Of a stretch of DNA of 64,000 nucleotides, positions 33,436 to 43,020 are shown piece after piece. The position numbers and the translations under genes were made by a program. Under the pieces are notes generated by a model. That model saw only the letters and a list, made by a program, of their open reading frames with translations. It made no database searches and had not been told where the DNA came from. Location: contig CAZGRL010000008.1 of NCBI GenBank assembly GCA_964528155.1, positions 19,146 to 83,145 of the forward strand, in the 5' to 3' direction. The stretch comes from G001797105 sp964528155 (GTDB taxonomy: Bacteria > Chloroflexota > Anaerolineae > Anaerolineales > E44-bin32). Numbering within the stretch: the first letter of the stretch is position 1; each line of letters starts with the position of its first letter.

Positions 33436-35217
33436 ATGGATCACATCCTCAAACTCTCCCGCTTTGTCAAACCCTACTGGCGCCGTTCGTTGGCGGCGCT
33501 CGCCCTGCTCACGGCGGTCGTGTTTGTGGACCTGTCGATCCCGCGCTTGGTCGAGCGGATCATCGACCAGGGGATCACTCCGCACGACCAGTCCGTCGTG
33601 ATCCAGACGTCGTTGATCATGCTCGGTATCTCGGCCTTGAGCACGATCTTCGCCATTGGCAACAACTGGCTGTCGGTTCAGGTCGGCGAGAGCGTCGCTC
33701 GCGATTTGCGCGAATCCATGTTCCGCAAGATTCAGGCGTTCTCCTTCGGTGATCTCGACCGCCTCAAGACCGGGCAGTTGCTCGTTCGCCTGAGCAGTGA
33801 TGCCACTGCGCTCCAACGCCTGACCCAGGTCAGTTTGCGCATTGGGACACGCGCCCCCTTGCTCATGCTTGGAAGCCTGATCCTCATGGTCAGCACCAGC
33901 AAGAGCCTGGCACTGACGATGCTCCCCCTTCTGCTCGTCACCTCTGTGATTATCGTTTTCTTCATTCACCTGACCGAGCCGCTCTTCCGACTGGCGCAGC
34001 AGAAGCTGGATCGGCTCAACACCGTCTTGCAGGAGAACATCGCCGGCGTACGCGTGGTCAAGGCCTTTGTGCGTGCCGATCACGAGGCGAGGCTGTTCGA
34101 ATCAGCCAATGAAGACTTCACGGCCAATTCGATCCGCGTGATGCAGTTCATGTCGAGCATGTCGCCGACCCTGACGGTGTTTGTCAACATCGGGATGGTG
34201 ATCGTCATCTGGGCTGGAGGGCTGCAGGCCATCGGTGGGAATCTCACCGTCGGGCAGATCGTCGCCTTCACCAACTACCTGTTGACGACGATGACGCCAC
34301 TCATCTTGATGACGATGCTCTCGAACGTGTGGGCCGGGGGGATCGCCTCGGCCCGGCGCGTGGACGAAATCCTCGACATCGTCCCCGAAATCCAGGATCT
34401 GCCGGATGCCGCGGCTCTGCCGGACGGGAGTCGGGGGAGGGTGGTCTTCGAGAATGTCTCGTTCCACTACAACGGCGACCATGCTGACCGGGTCCTGGAC
34501 GGAGTCGATCTCGTCGCCGAACCGGGAGAGACCGTCGCCGTCCTGGGAGCCACCGGCGCCGGCAAGTCGACCCTGATCAACCTGGTCCCGCGTTTCTATG
34601 ACACCACGGCCGGCCGTGTCTTGATCGATGGGGCGGATGTGCGCGGTGTACGGCAAGGCTCGGTTTTGGCGCTCGTGGGAGTCGTGCCGCAAGAGACCAT
34701 TCTCTTCTCCGGCACGGTCCGCGACAACATCCGCTACGGCAACCCGGGGGCGAGCGAATCTGAGGTGGTCGCCGCCGCCCGTGCGGCTCAGGCGCATGAT
34801 TTCATCATGGCTATGCCCCAGGGCTATGACTCGCGCGTCGAGGTCCGGGGCGCCAACCTCTCCGGAGGCCAGAAGCAGCGCCTGGCCATCGCCCGGGCGC
34901 TGCTCACCCGGCCGCGCATTCTGATCCTCGACGACAGCACGAGCTCGGTCGATGTGGAAACCGAGACCCGCATTCAAGATGCGCTCGCAGCGCAGCCCTT
35001 CCCACATACAAGCCTTGTTGTGGCACAACGGATCAGCACCGTCCTGCGAGCGGACAAAATCGTGGTGCTGGACAAAGGGCGGATTGCCGCACAGGGCACG
35101 CATAAGGAATTGATGGAGACAAGCCCGATCTATCGCGAGATCTATGACTCACAGCTCGGAGATGGGTTTCACATCGAAGATTTGGCCGGTGAGATCTCGA
35201 AGGGCACGCGTGCATGA
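33436..35217 (+). CDS. Heterodimeric ABC exporter, subunit with degenerate catalytic site
   Basis: This 593-residue protein has a six-span transmembrane domain (residues 1-330) and a nucleotide-binding domain with Walker A LGATGAGKST and signature LSGGQKQRLAIARAL. Its Walker B is ILILDDSTSSVD, with Asp where the catalytic Glu should be. That is the hallmark of the degenerate partner in TM287/288-like heterodimers. The partner gene overlaps by 4 bases and carries the normal Glu. The substrate is unknown (lipid or drug). Confidence 0.92.
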   Translation: MDHILKLSRFVKPYWRRSLAALALLTAVVFVDLSIPRLVERIIDQGITPHDQSVVIQTSLIMLGISALSTIFAIGNNWLSVQVGESVARDLRESMFRKIQAFSFGDLDRLKTGQLLVRLSSDATALQRLTQVSLRIGTRAPLLMLGSLILMVSTSKSLALTMLPLLLVTSVIIVFFIHLTEPLFRLAQQKLDRLNTVLQENIAGVRVVKAFVRADHEARLFESANEDFTANSIRVMQFMSSMSPTLTVFVNIGMVIVIWAGGLQAIGGNLTVGQIVAFTNYLLTTMTPLILMTMLSNVWAGGIASARRVDEILDIVPEIQDLPDAAALPDGSRGRVVFENVSFHYNGDHADRVLDGVDLVAEPGETVAVLGATGAGKSTLINLVPRFYDTTAGRVLIDGADVRGVRQGSVLALVGVVPQETILFSGTVRDNIRYGNPGASESEVVAAARAAQAHDFIMAMPQGYDSRVEVRGANLSGGQKQRLAIARALLTRPRILILDDSTSSVDVETETRIQDALAAQPFPHTSLVVAQRISTVLRADKIVVLDKGRIAAQGTHKELMETSPIYREIYDSQLGDGFHIEDLAGEISKGTRA

Positions 35218-37046
35218 ACGAGCCGGATGAAAAGCCCGGACGCGCCGATGTTCGCAATGTGCTGGGGCCGCGCCGGCCTTCGAGCCAGAGACGCATCGAG
35301 AAGGCCCAGGACCCTCGCAGCGCGCTGGTCCGTCTCTTGCCCTACCTCCAACCGTTCAAGAACGCCCTGGTCGTGGTCTTCTCATTCGTCCTGATTTACA
35401 CGCTCCTCGGCCTACTCGGTCCCTACCTGATCGGCGTGGCGATCGACCGGTTCATCGCCGGAAAGGACCCGGCCGGCCTGGCTCGGGTTGCACTGTTGAT
35501 GTTGGTCGTATACGTGGTCGGCAATCTGTTCCAGGCGATCGCCAATTGGATGATGGCTGGGATTTCGCAACGAGCGCTTAAGCAGATCCGCCGAGACCTC
35601 TTTCAGCAGTTGCAGAAGCTGTCAATGAGCTTCTTCGACCGCAGCCCGGCTGGCGAGTTGATGAGCCGGCTGACGAATGATATAGATGCAATCAATCAGG
35701 CCGTGGCCCAGAACGTCACGGCGCTCGTCGCCAGCGTACTCTCGATGGTCGGCATCCTTGTGGCCATGTTCGTGCTGAATGCCTGGCTGGCGCTCGTCGC
35801 TCTTCTTGTCGTTCCGCTCATGCTCTGGTTCACGCAGTTCGTCGCCAGGTACACACGCAAGGGATTTCGAAGGCTTCAACGGAGTCTGGGTGAGCTGAAT
35901 GCGGCGATGGAGGAATCGATCAGTGGCCAGCGCGTCGTCAGAGCTTTCCGGAGAAACGAATCGGTCATCGAGGCATTCCAACGCCGCAACCGGGAGGTCT
36001 ACCAGGCCGGCGTCTACGCCAACACCTACGCGCTGCTACTCATGCCTATCACCAACGTCCTGGGAAACTTGTTCGTGATCACATTGGCCGGATTCGGCGG
36101 TTGGTTGGCACTGCGCGATCTGGTGAGCGTGGGTATCATCGCCGCGTTCATTGGGTACGGACGCAATTTCGTCCAGCCCTTGCGGCAACTGGCCAACATG
36201 TACAACGCCATCCAGGCAGCCCTGGCTGGCGCCGAGCGCGTGTTCGAGATCGTCGATACCGAACCTGAAATCCAGGATGAGCCGGATGCCTCCCCGATGG
36301 ACACTGTCCAGGGGGACGTGCACTTCGAGCACGTGAACTTCGGCTACCGGCCGGGAGTTCCGGTGATCAAGGAGATGACCCTCGAGGCACCGGCAGGAAA
36401 GACAGTGGCGCTAGTCGGGCCGACAGGAGCGGGAAAGACCACGCTCGTCAACTTGCTCATGCGCTTCTACGAGATCGGTTTGGGGGGGGTCACTGTCGAC
36501 GGCCGGGACATTCGTCGCATTCGCAAGGCCGACCTCAGGCGGCAACTGGGCCTGGTCTTTCAGGACACCTTTCTCTTCTCCGGGACGGTGATGGATAACA
36601 TCCGCTACGGTCGGCTGGAGGCGACGGATGAAGAAGTCATACAGGCCGCCAGGATGGCGGAGGCCGACCCCTTTATCCGTCAATTGCCCGATGGATATCA
36701 GACCGACCTCACTGAGCGTGCCAGCAATCTCAGCCAGGGGCAGAGGCAGCTGCTCTCGATCGCCCGGGCGATCCTGGCTGATCCGGGGATTCTGATCCTG
36801 GACGAGGCTACCAGCAGCGTCGACACCCGAACGGAGGCCCGCATCCAGAAGGCGTTGCTGCGCCTGATGAAAGGCCGGACGAGTTTCGTCATCGCCCACC
36901 GTCTGAGCACCATCCGAGATGCAGATCAGGTCGTGGTGATCAACGAGGGAGAGATCGTCGAGCGCGGCACACATCAGTCCCTGCTCGCGCGGAAGGGTTT
37001 CTACCATCATCTGTACATGAGCCAGTTCAAGGGGCAGGAGATCTAG
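35214..37046 (+). CDS. Heterodimeric ABC exporter, catalytic subunit
   Basis: This 610-residue protein has an N-terminal cytoplasmic extension of about 40 residues, six membrane spans and an ATPase domain with Walker A GPTGAGKTT, Walker B ILILDEATSSVD and switch His in IAHRLST. The signature reads LSQGQRQLLSIARAI, with Gln in place of Gly. That matches the division of labour with its partner: it supplies the working Glu, and the partner supplies LSGGQ for the consensus site. Confidence 0.92.
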   Translation: MNEPDEKPGRADVRNVLGPRRPSSQRRIEKAQDPRSALVRLLPYLQPFKNALVVVFSFVLIYTLLGLLGPYLIGVAIDRFIAGKDPAGLARVALLMLVVYVVGNLFQAIANWMMAGISQRALKQIRRDLFQQLQKLSMSFFDRSPAGELMSRLTNDIDAINQAVAQNVTALVASVLSMVGILVAMFVLNAWLALVALLVVPLMLWFTQFVARYTRKGFRRLQRSLGELNAAMEESISGQRVVRAFRRNESVIEAFQRRNREVYQAGVYANTYALLLMPITNVLGNLFVITLAGFGGWLALRDLVSVGIIAAFIGYGRNFVQPLRQLANMYNAIQAALAGAERVFEIVDTEPEIQDEPDASPMDTVQGDVHFEHVNFGYRPGVPVIKEMTLEAPAGKTVALVGPTGAGKTTLVNLLMRFYEIGLGGVTVDGRDIRRIRKADLRRQLGLVFQDTFLFSGTVMDNIRYGRLEATDEEVIQAARMAEADPFIRQLPDGYQTDLTERASNLSQGQRQLLSIARAILADPGILILDEATSSVDTRTEARIQKALLRLMKGRTSFVIAHRLSTIRDADQVVVINEGEIVERGTHQSLLARKGFYHHLYMSQFKGQEI

Positions 37047-37050
37047 GGGG

Positions 37051-37106
37051 CGGACGGTAGACGGCCGACGGCAGACGTCAATCGTCTGTGGTCTGTCGTC
37101 TGACAC
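37051..37106 (+). repeat. Heptanucleotide inverted array D (minimal)
   Basis: The shortest copy: four GAC heptads (GACGGTA, GACGGCC and two more), ATC at the apex, then three GTC heptads (GTCTGTG, GTCTGTC, then GTCTGAC). It follows the ABC exporter stop at once and shows the basic design most clearly. Confidence 0.9.
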
Positions 37107-37176
37107 CATCTGCGTGTAGTCTGGTGCAGGCCGTCGGCGGCGCCGTTGGGAGCATACGCGACAGGGAGAATGAGGC

Positions 37177-39012
37177 ATGCTGGGTGGGTTCAAACGACTG
37201 CTGATCGGATACCCTATTCCGACTCATCTACTGAGCGAACGCAGGCTGAACAAGATCCGTGCTCTGGCTAGCTTCTCGCCGGACGCGCTCTCATCCATCG
37301 CGTATGCCAATCAGGAGATCTTTCTGGGCCTGGTCGTCGCCGGGAGCGCCGGCCTGGCCTTGAGTTGGCCGATCGGTCTGGCGATCACCGGCCTGATGCT
37401 CCTTGTCGCCCTCTCGTACTACCAGACAATTCAGTCCTACCCGGACGGCGGCGGATCGTACGCCGTCGCTCGACGCAACCTTGGTTTGCTCCCGGGCTTG
37501 CTGACCGCCGCTTCGCTCATGATCGGGTACCTGCTCACGGCAGCCGTCAGCCTGACGGCGGGTGTTGCCGCGATCGCCTCGGCCTACCCGGGATTGTGGT
37601 CGCACCGGGTACCCCTGGCACTTGTCTTCCTTCTTTTCATCGCATTGGTCAACCTCAGGGGGGCACGTGAAACGGGCACAGGGATGTCCATCCCGGTGTA
37701 CCTGTTCGTGGTCACCTACCTGGCGATGCTGACTTATGGCGCCGTGCGAGCATTGCACGATGGCCCGGGTTCTCTGGCAGCCGTTCCACCACCCACACAA
37801 CCGCTGACAGTCTTACTTATCTTGCACGCGTTCTCGGCCGGATGTACCGCCCTGACCGGAATCGAATCGATCAGCAACGGCGTGCCGATCTTCAAGCCGC
37901 CCGAGTCCAAGAACGCCGGCCAGACTCTGATCGTTATGGCCTTCCTCATGGGCGTGCTGTTCCTCGGCAGCCTGGGGTTGACGCACTACCTGGCGGTCGT
38001 GGCCGGACCCCAGGAGACCATCCTTTCCGCGCTGGCCCGCCGATTGCTGGGAAGCGGTCCGGCCTACGTCGCCGTCCAGGTGACAACATTGCTGATCCTG
38101 GTCGTCGCCGCGAACACCAGCTTCGCCGGTTTCCCTCGGCTGACGGCGATCCTCGCCAGAGACGGCTACTTGCCGCGCCAGTTGACGGCCCTGGGCGACC
38201 GTCTTTCCCTCGACAACGGGATCCTTCTGCTGACGGCCGGAACCGCCGCGTTGATTCTGGTGTTCGGCGGCGACAGCCATGCCTTGATCCCGCTCTTCGC
38301 CGTCGGAGTGTTTCTGGCCTTTACCCTGTCACAGGTCGGGATGGTCGTGCATTGGTGGCGGGAGCGCACACAAGGTTGGACCTGGAAGGCGCTGATCAAC
38401 GGGGTCGGCGCGTTGGTGACGGGGATGACCGTCGTCATCATCGGTGTCAGTCGATTCACCGATGGCGCCTGGATCGTCATCTTCCTGATCCCTCTGACCC
38501 TGGGCGTGTTCCTGCCGATTCGATCGCACTATCGCAAGGTCGGGCAGCAGTTGTCTCTACGCGGACTTGCCCCGCCTTTGCAGCCGATCGCCTCTCTCCG
38601 GGTTGTCGTTCCCGTCTCCGGGGTGCACCGCGGGATTATCGACGCGTTGAGTTTCGCTCGAACCATCACCAATGACGTCACGGCCGTATACATCGAGCTG
38701 GAGCCGGGGGCGTCTGAGCGCGTCTGCCAGGAATGGTCGAGTCGCTGGCCGGAGATACCGCTGGTGGTTGTGCCCAGTCCGTATCGCTCGATCATCCGCC
38801 CGCTGCTGGATTTCCTCGACAAAACGGATGCCGAGCACCACGACGGACAACTGGCGGTCGTGGTGCTGCCGGAGCTCATCCCGGCCAAGTGGTGGCAGGG
38901 GCTGCTGCACAACCAGACGGCCTGGCTCCTCAAGGCGGCCTTGCTGTACAGCCGCCGCCACCTTGGCTTCCAGCGGGTGATTATCGACGTACCGTTCCAT
39001 CTACAGAGATGA
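37177..39012 (+). CDS. APC-family amino-acid-type permease
   Basis: The 611-residue protein has about twelve membrane spans with APC-family features (SFSPDALSSIAYANQEI near the first span, SYPDGGGSYAVARRNLG). A cytoplasmic C-terminal domain from about residue 470 (SLRVVVPVSGVHRGIIDAL) looks like a UspA-related fold. It probably takes up an amino acid or similar cation-coupled solute. The ATG at 37177 follows AGGGAGAATGAGG. Confidence 0.88.
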   Translation: MLGGFKRLLIGYPIPTHLLSERRLNKIRALASFSPDALSSIAYANQEIFLGLVVAGSAGLALSWPIGLAITGLMLLVALSYYQTIQSYPDGGGSYAVARRNLGLLPGLLTAASLMIGYLLTAAVSLTAGVAAIASAYPGLWSHRVPLALVFLLFIALVNLRGARETGTGMSIPVYLFVVTYLAMLTYGAVRALHDGPGSLAAVPPPTQPLTVLLILHAFSAGCTALTGIESISNGVPIFKPPESKNAGQTLIVMAFLMGVLFLGSLGLTHYLAVVAGPQETILSALARRLLGSGPAYVAVQVTTLLILVVAANTSFAGFPRLTAILARDGYLPRQLTALGDRLSLDNGILLLTAGTAALILVFGGDSHALIPLFAVGVFLAFTLSQVGMVVHWWRERTQGWTWKALINGVGALVTGMTVVIIGVSRFTDGAWIVIFLIPLTLGVFLPIRSHYRKVGQQLSLRGLAPPLQPIASLRVVVPVSGVHRGIIDALSFARTITNDVTAVYIELEPGASERVCQEWSSRWPEIPLVVVPSPYRSIIRPLLDFLDKTDAEHHDGQLAVVVLPELIPAKWWQGLLHNQTAWLLKAALLYSRRHLGFQRVIIDVPFHLQR

Positions 39013-39018
39013 AGTTAG

Positions 39019-39131
39019 GACGACAGACGATGGACGATAGACGACAGGAGACGGAAGACCGGAGACGGGGCGAGAAACCGGTCATCCGTCTCCCGTCCCC
39101 GGTCGTCTGCCAACTGCCGTCCGTCGTCTGA
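39019..39131 (+). repeat. Heptanucleotide inverted array E
   Basis: The left arm begins GACGACA, GACGATG and continues as GAC heptads to about 39070. After an apex of about 17 bases, the right arm has GTCTCCC, GTCCCCG and further GTC units. The array ends 3 bases before the ATG of the next ABC gene, so that gene has no visible ribosome site. Confidence 0.85.
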
Positions 39132-39133
39132 CT

Positions 39134-40114
39134 ATGCCTGAGCGCGCGATCCACATCCAAGACTTGCACAAGGATTACATCATCAGCGAGCGCGAGGCCG
39201 GCGTCGTCGCGGCGCTGCGCGGCCTGGTCCGCCGCCAGACGAAGAAGGTGCCGGCAGTCGACGGCATCTCGTTCGACCTCAGGCCGGGTGAAGTCGTCGG
39301 ATTTCTCGGGCCGAACGGGGCGGGCAAGACCACCACCCTCAAGATGCTTTCGGGCTTGCTTCATCCTACCTCCGGCGAGATCAGCGTGTTGGGATACACG
39401 CCCTGGCAGCGGGAGCGATCCTTCCTTCAACGGATCACGCTCGTAATGGGCCAGCGCAACCAGCTCGTCTGGGACATCCCGGCGATTGACTCATTCGCAC
39501 TCAACCAGAGCATCTACCGCCTTCCCGCGGCCGAATACCGCCACACTCTCGATGAGCTGACCGAGCTCCTAGACCTGGGTCCGCTCCTACATAAGCCTGT
39601 CCGCAATCTCTCGTTAGGCGAGCGGATGAAATGTGAGGTCGCCGCGGCCTTGTTGCATCGGCCTCAGGTCGTGTTCCTGGATGAGCCGACCATCGGCCTC
39701 GACGTGACCATGCAACGTCGCATCCGTTCGTTCATCGCCGAGTACAACCGCAGAAACGATGCGACGGTCCTGCTGACCAGTCACTATATGGCTGACGTCG
39801 AGGCACTCTGCCGGCGGGTGATCGTGATCCATCACGGCCGACTCCTGTACGATGGGGATCTTTCCGCCCTCCTTCGAAGCTTCAGCGCCGACAAGACGAT
39901 CGTCGTCCAGCTCGGCGACTGCGATGATGACTTGCGCGCCTACGGCGAGGTCGTTTCGTGTGAGGATGGGACGGTCACCCTGCGCGTCCCCAAGAGCGAA
40001 ACTGCCCGCGTCACCAGCCGGCTGCTAGCCGACCTCCCGGTGATCGATCTGACCGTTGAGGATCCCCCGATCGAAGAGGTGATCGAGCGCGTTTTCGAGC
40101 AGGAGGCGCCGTGA
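39134..40114 (+). CDS. ABC-2 transporter ATPase
   Basis: The 326-residue ATPase has Walker A GPNGAGKTTT, an unusual signature LSLGERMKCEVAAAL and Walker B VVFLDEPTIGLD. It belongs to the class that works with DUF990-type ABC-2 permeases, which are encoded immediately downstream. No Shine-Dalgarno is seen because array E abuts the start. Confidence 0.92.
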   Translation: MPERAIHIQDLHKDYIISEREAGVVAALRGLVRRQTKKVPAVDGISFDLRPGEVVGFLGPNGAGKTTTLKMLSGLLHPTSGEISVLGYTPWQRERSFLQRITLVMGQRNQLVWDIPAIDSFALNQSIYRLPAAEYRHTLDELTELLDLGPLLHKPVRNLSLGERMKCEVAAALLHRPQVVFLDEPTIGLDVTMQRRIRSFIAEYNRRNDATVLLTSHYMADVEALCRRVIVIHHGRLLYDGDLSALLRSFSADKTIVVQLGDCDDDLRAYGEVVSCEDGTVTLRVPKSETARVTSRLLADLPVIDLTVEDPPIEEVIERVFEQEAP

Positions 40115-40914
40115 GAGGCCTGGTCTACCTTTACATCCAGCAGTTCAAAACATCCCTGGCGACGATGTTCCAGTACCGTGCCTCCCTGGTGATCTGGCTC
40201 ATCAGCCAGGTTCTTGAGCCCCTGATCTACCTGATCGTCTGGACGGTGGTATCGAATGGACAGGGAGGGAGCGTCGGCGGGTTCACGACGACCGAGTTTG
40301 CCGGGTATTTCATCTCGCTCATGCTCATCAACCACATCACCTATACCTGGATCATGTACGAATATGAGTATCGGGTTCGTCATGGTTCTTTATCCTTTGC
40401 CCTGCTGCGACCGGTTCATCCCATTCACGCCGATATTGCCGATAACATATCCTCGAAGGCCGTTTCCTTCCCGGCGATGCTGTTGGCTGCCCTCGGATTG
40501 GCGATGCTCTTCAGGCCGGCCTTTCACTTTCTTCCTTGGGCTGTCGTTGCTACCCTGCCGGCGGTGGCTCTGGCGTTCATCCTGCGCTTCTTCGTAGAGT
40601 GGTGTCTGGCGCTGGCAGCGTTTTGGATGACGCGCGTGAGCGCCATGAATCAGACTTACTACGTGGCGATGCTCTTTTTGTCCGGTCAGATGGCCCCCCT
40701 GGCGCTGATGCCGATGTGGGTTCAGACAATCGCGTCCATTTCGCCATTCCGCTGGATGATCTCCTTCCCCCTCGAGTTGTTGCTCGGCCGGCTGAGCCCA
40801 ATCCAAGCCCTGCAAGGGTTTGCTGCCCAGATGATCTGGATCGGCTTGGCCTGGGGATTGATGCGTTTGGTATGGCGCGCTGGTGTGCGCGCCTACTCGG
40901 CGGTGGGTGGGTGA
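40111..40914 (+). CDS. ABC-2 transporter permease 1
   Basis: The 267-residue protein has six predicted membrane spans and resembles the ABC-2 permeases paired with the preceding ATPase type. The GTG start overlaps the ATPase stop by 4 bases. Its own stop overlaps the next permease in the same way, giving a tight three-gene operon. Confidence 0.88.
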   Translation: MRGLVYLYIQQFKTSLATMFQYRASLVIWLISQVLEPLIYLIVWTVVSNGQGGSVGGFTTTEFAGYFISLMLINHITYTWIMYEYEYRVRHGSLSFALLRPVHPIHADIADNISSKAVSFPAMLLAALGLAMLFRPAFHFLPWAVVATLPAVALAFILRFFVEWCLALAAFWMTRVSAMNQTYYVAMLFLSGQMAPLALMPMWVQTIASISPFRWMISFPLELLLGRLSPIQALQGFAAQMIWIGLAWGLMRLVWRAGVRAYSAVGG

Positions 40915-41696
40915 CGGCGTTGCGATTGCTCTGGACGTACCTGAGGGTAGGGATGTTGAACGAGCTGGCCTACCGAGCCAACTTCTTCGTCCGTCTGTTC
41001 CAATCCGTCCTCGAGCTGGCGACGGCCCTGGGGGCCCTGGCCGTCGTCTTTGGCTACACCGACAACCTGGGCGGCTGGCGTCCCGAGGAGATCGTGGCCC
41101 TGCTCGGCGTGTACTTTCTGGTTGGTGGTGTTATCGGGTTGGTGATCCAGCCCAGCATGGAGGCATTCATCGAATCTATTCGTGAGGGGACCCTCGATTT
41201 CACCCTGACCAAACCGGAGGACGCCCAGCTCCTGGTCAGCGTGCAGGCGGTGGATATATGGGGTGCGATCGACGTGGTTCTGGGCGCTGTTGTTCTTGTC
41301 GTCGCCCTGGCCCGACTGGGGGAACGGGTAGGTGGGGCGCAAGCCGTCATGTTCGGCGCAATGCTCATAGCCGGGGTGGCGATCGTATACGCCTTCTGGT
41401 TGATCCTGGCAACAACTGCCTTCTGGTTCGTGCGCGCCGAGAACATCCTGGTGATCTTTCAAAGCATGTACGAAGCCGGCCGCTGGCCGATCAGTCTGTA
41501 TCCCGGATGGCTGCGCTACGGCCTTACGTTTCTCGTGCCGGTCGCCTTCGCCACAACCATCCCGGCCGAGGCATTGACGGGCCGGCGTGATCTCCCGACG
41601 CTGTTGGCCGCGCTTGGGCTGGCCATCGTCCTATTGATCGCCTCGAGGGCATTCTGGCGCATCGGGATCCAGCACTACTCGGGAGCGTCAGCCTGA
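40911..41696 (+). CDS. ABC-2 transporter permease 2 (DUF990-like)
   Basis: This 261-residue six-span protein has the family features REGTLDFTLTKPEDAQLLVS and SLYPGWLRYGLTFLVPVAFA. The GTG at 40911 overlaps the permease 1 stop; the frame is also open upstream to 40536 but only inside permease 1. With permease 1 it would make a heterodimeric channel. The substrate is unknown. Confidence 0.88.
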   Translation: MTALRLLWTYLRVGMLNELAYRANFFVRLFQSVLELATALGALAVVFGYTDNLGGWRPEEIVALLGVYFLVGGVIGLVIQPSMEAFIESIREGTLDFTLTKPEDAQLLVSVQAVDIWGAIDVVLGAVVLVVALARLGERVGGAQAVMFGAMLIAGVAIVYAFWLILATTAFWFVRAENILVIFQSMYEAGRWPISLYPGWLRYGLTFLVPVAFATTIPAEALTGRRDLPTLLAALGLAIVLLIASRAFWRIGIQHYSGASA

Positions 41697-41705
41697 TCGC
41701 GAGGC

Positions 41706-41835
41706 GGACGACGGACGATGGACGGCAGACGGCGGGGGACGGGAGACGGGAGACTGGGACTCCGCATGGGTTCTTGTTTTCTCGGGGTCTGTCGTCCGCG
41801 GTCGATCAGGGCTTTGGCGTCCGACTGGCGTCCTG
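41706..41835 (+). repeat. Heptanucleotide array F
   Basis: The GAC arm starts at 41706 (GACGACG, GACGATG) and runs about eight units. The GTC arm near 41788 (GTCTGTC, GTCCGCG) is short and decayed. Confidence 0.75.
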
Positions 41836-41883
41836 AGGAGGAAACGCTAGACTCATCCCACCACCGGCCGGAGGAGGACCTCC

Positions 41884-42936
41884 GTGAAAGTGTCCGAGTC
41901 TCTCCGCAAGTCCCCCAGGCCGGTCGTCTATGGGATCAGCCTCTGCCTTATCGTCGCCATCGGCGCGATCGACTACATCACCGGAACAGAGCTCTCGATC
42001 TCGATCCTCTACCTCCTGCCGGTATCGATGGCGTCATGGTGGGTAGGGCAGAGGCCTGCCATTCTAGCCGCAGCACTTGCATCGGCAACATGGCTCGCGG
42101 CAGACTTGTTTTCCCATCACGTGTACTCAATGGCTGCCATCCCCTATTGGAACGCGGTTGTCAGGCTGGGGTTCTTTCTCATCGTATCTGAGTCCCTGGC
42201 CGCCTTGCAGGCCTCCAGGACCCGACAGGACGAGCTCAGTCAATTCATCGTCCACGACCTTCGTTCGCCGCTGGGCAATGTGATCTCCGGGCTCGAAACT
42301 CTCAAGGAGATATCCGGGGATCAATTGGATGAATCGCAGACGACTGTGATTCAGACGGTGCTGTCTTCTTCGGGCCGGATGCTGACTCTGATCGACTCCC
42401 TTCTGGATCTGGCACGACTGGAGCATGGATCAATGCCGGTCAACCCGGTTGATACCGGCGTCGAGCAGATCGTCGAAGCGTCCCTTCAGCAGGTCGTCAA
42501 CATGGCGACCCAGCGTGAGGTGATTTTGGTGAGCGATCTCTCGGAACCGGGTCTCCGACTGTGCGCCGACCCGGATCTGACCAACCGGGTCATCGTCAAT
42601 CTACTGGCGAATGCCATCCGGGTGAGCCAGCCCGAGGCGTCTGTCGTGGCGAGGGCGGGTCGCATGGAAGACGGCCGAGTGTGGATAAGTGTTACCGACA
42701 CGGGCCCCGGCATCCCCGAGAAGTGGCTGAACAAGGTCTTCGACAAGTTCAGCCAGATCGGTGCCCGGAAGACCGGCGGGTTCAAGGGGTCGGGGCTTGG
42801 ACTGGCTTTCTGCCGCCGGGCCGTAGAGGCGCAGGGCGGACGGATCTGGCTCGAGAGCCAGGTCAATAAGGGCACAACGGTCACCTTCACCCTTCCCGCC
42901 GGGGATGCGGGCTCCCCCACAGCAAATAGTGAGTGA
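41884..42936 (+). CDS. Membrane sensor histidine kinase
   Basis: The 350-residue protein has an N-terminal four-span domain and then HisKA with the phosphoacceptor FIVHDLRSPLGNV. The HATPase domain shows N-box VNLLANAIRVS, G1 TDTGPGIPEKW and G2 GSGLGLAFCRR. The membrane domain matches that of the diguanylate cyclase at 25370 (DYITG, FYL/LYLLPV, RLGFF). No response regulator lies next to it. The start is GTG 41884 behind GGAGGAGGACC. Confidence 0.9.
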   Translation: MKVSESLRKSPRPVVYGISLCLIVAIGAIDYITGTELSISILYLLPVSMASWWVGQRPAILAAALASATWLAADLFSHHVYSMAAIPYWNAVVRLGFFLIVSESLAALQASRTRQDELSQFIVHDLRSPLGNVISGLETLKEISGDQLDESQTTVIQTVLSSSGRMLTLIDSLLDLARLEHGSMPVNPVDTGVEQIVEASLQQVVNMATQREVILVSDLSEPGLRLCADPDLTNRVIVNLLANAIRVSQPEASVVARAGRMEDGRVWISVTDTGPGIPEKWLNKVFDKFSQIGARKTGGFKGSGLGLAFCRRAVEAQGGRIWLESQVNKGTTVTFTLPAGDAGSPTANSE

Positions 42937-43020
42937 TCCATCTCAGCTTTGAGGCGGGACCAGGATGCTCCGCTTCTCTGCCCGCCACCCTCACTCCTTG
43001 TCCCCCATCCTCCATCTCGT

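Noticed and set aside
41718..42191. A 157-codon + strand frame overlapping array F and the histidine kinase
   Set aside because: It begins in the repeat and is out of frame with the kinase, whose motifs are clear.
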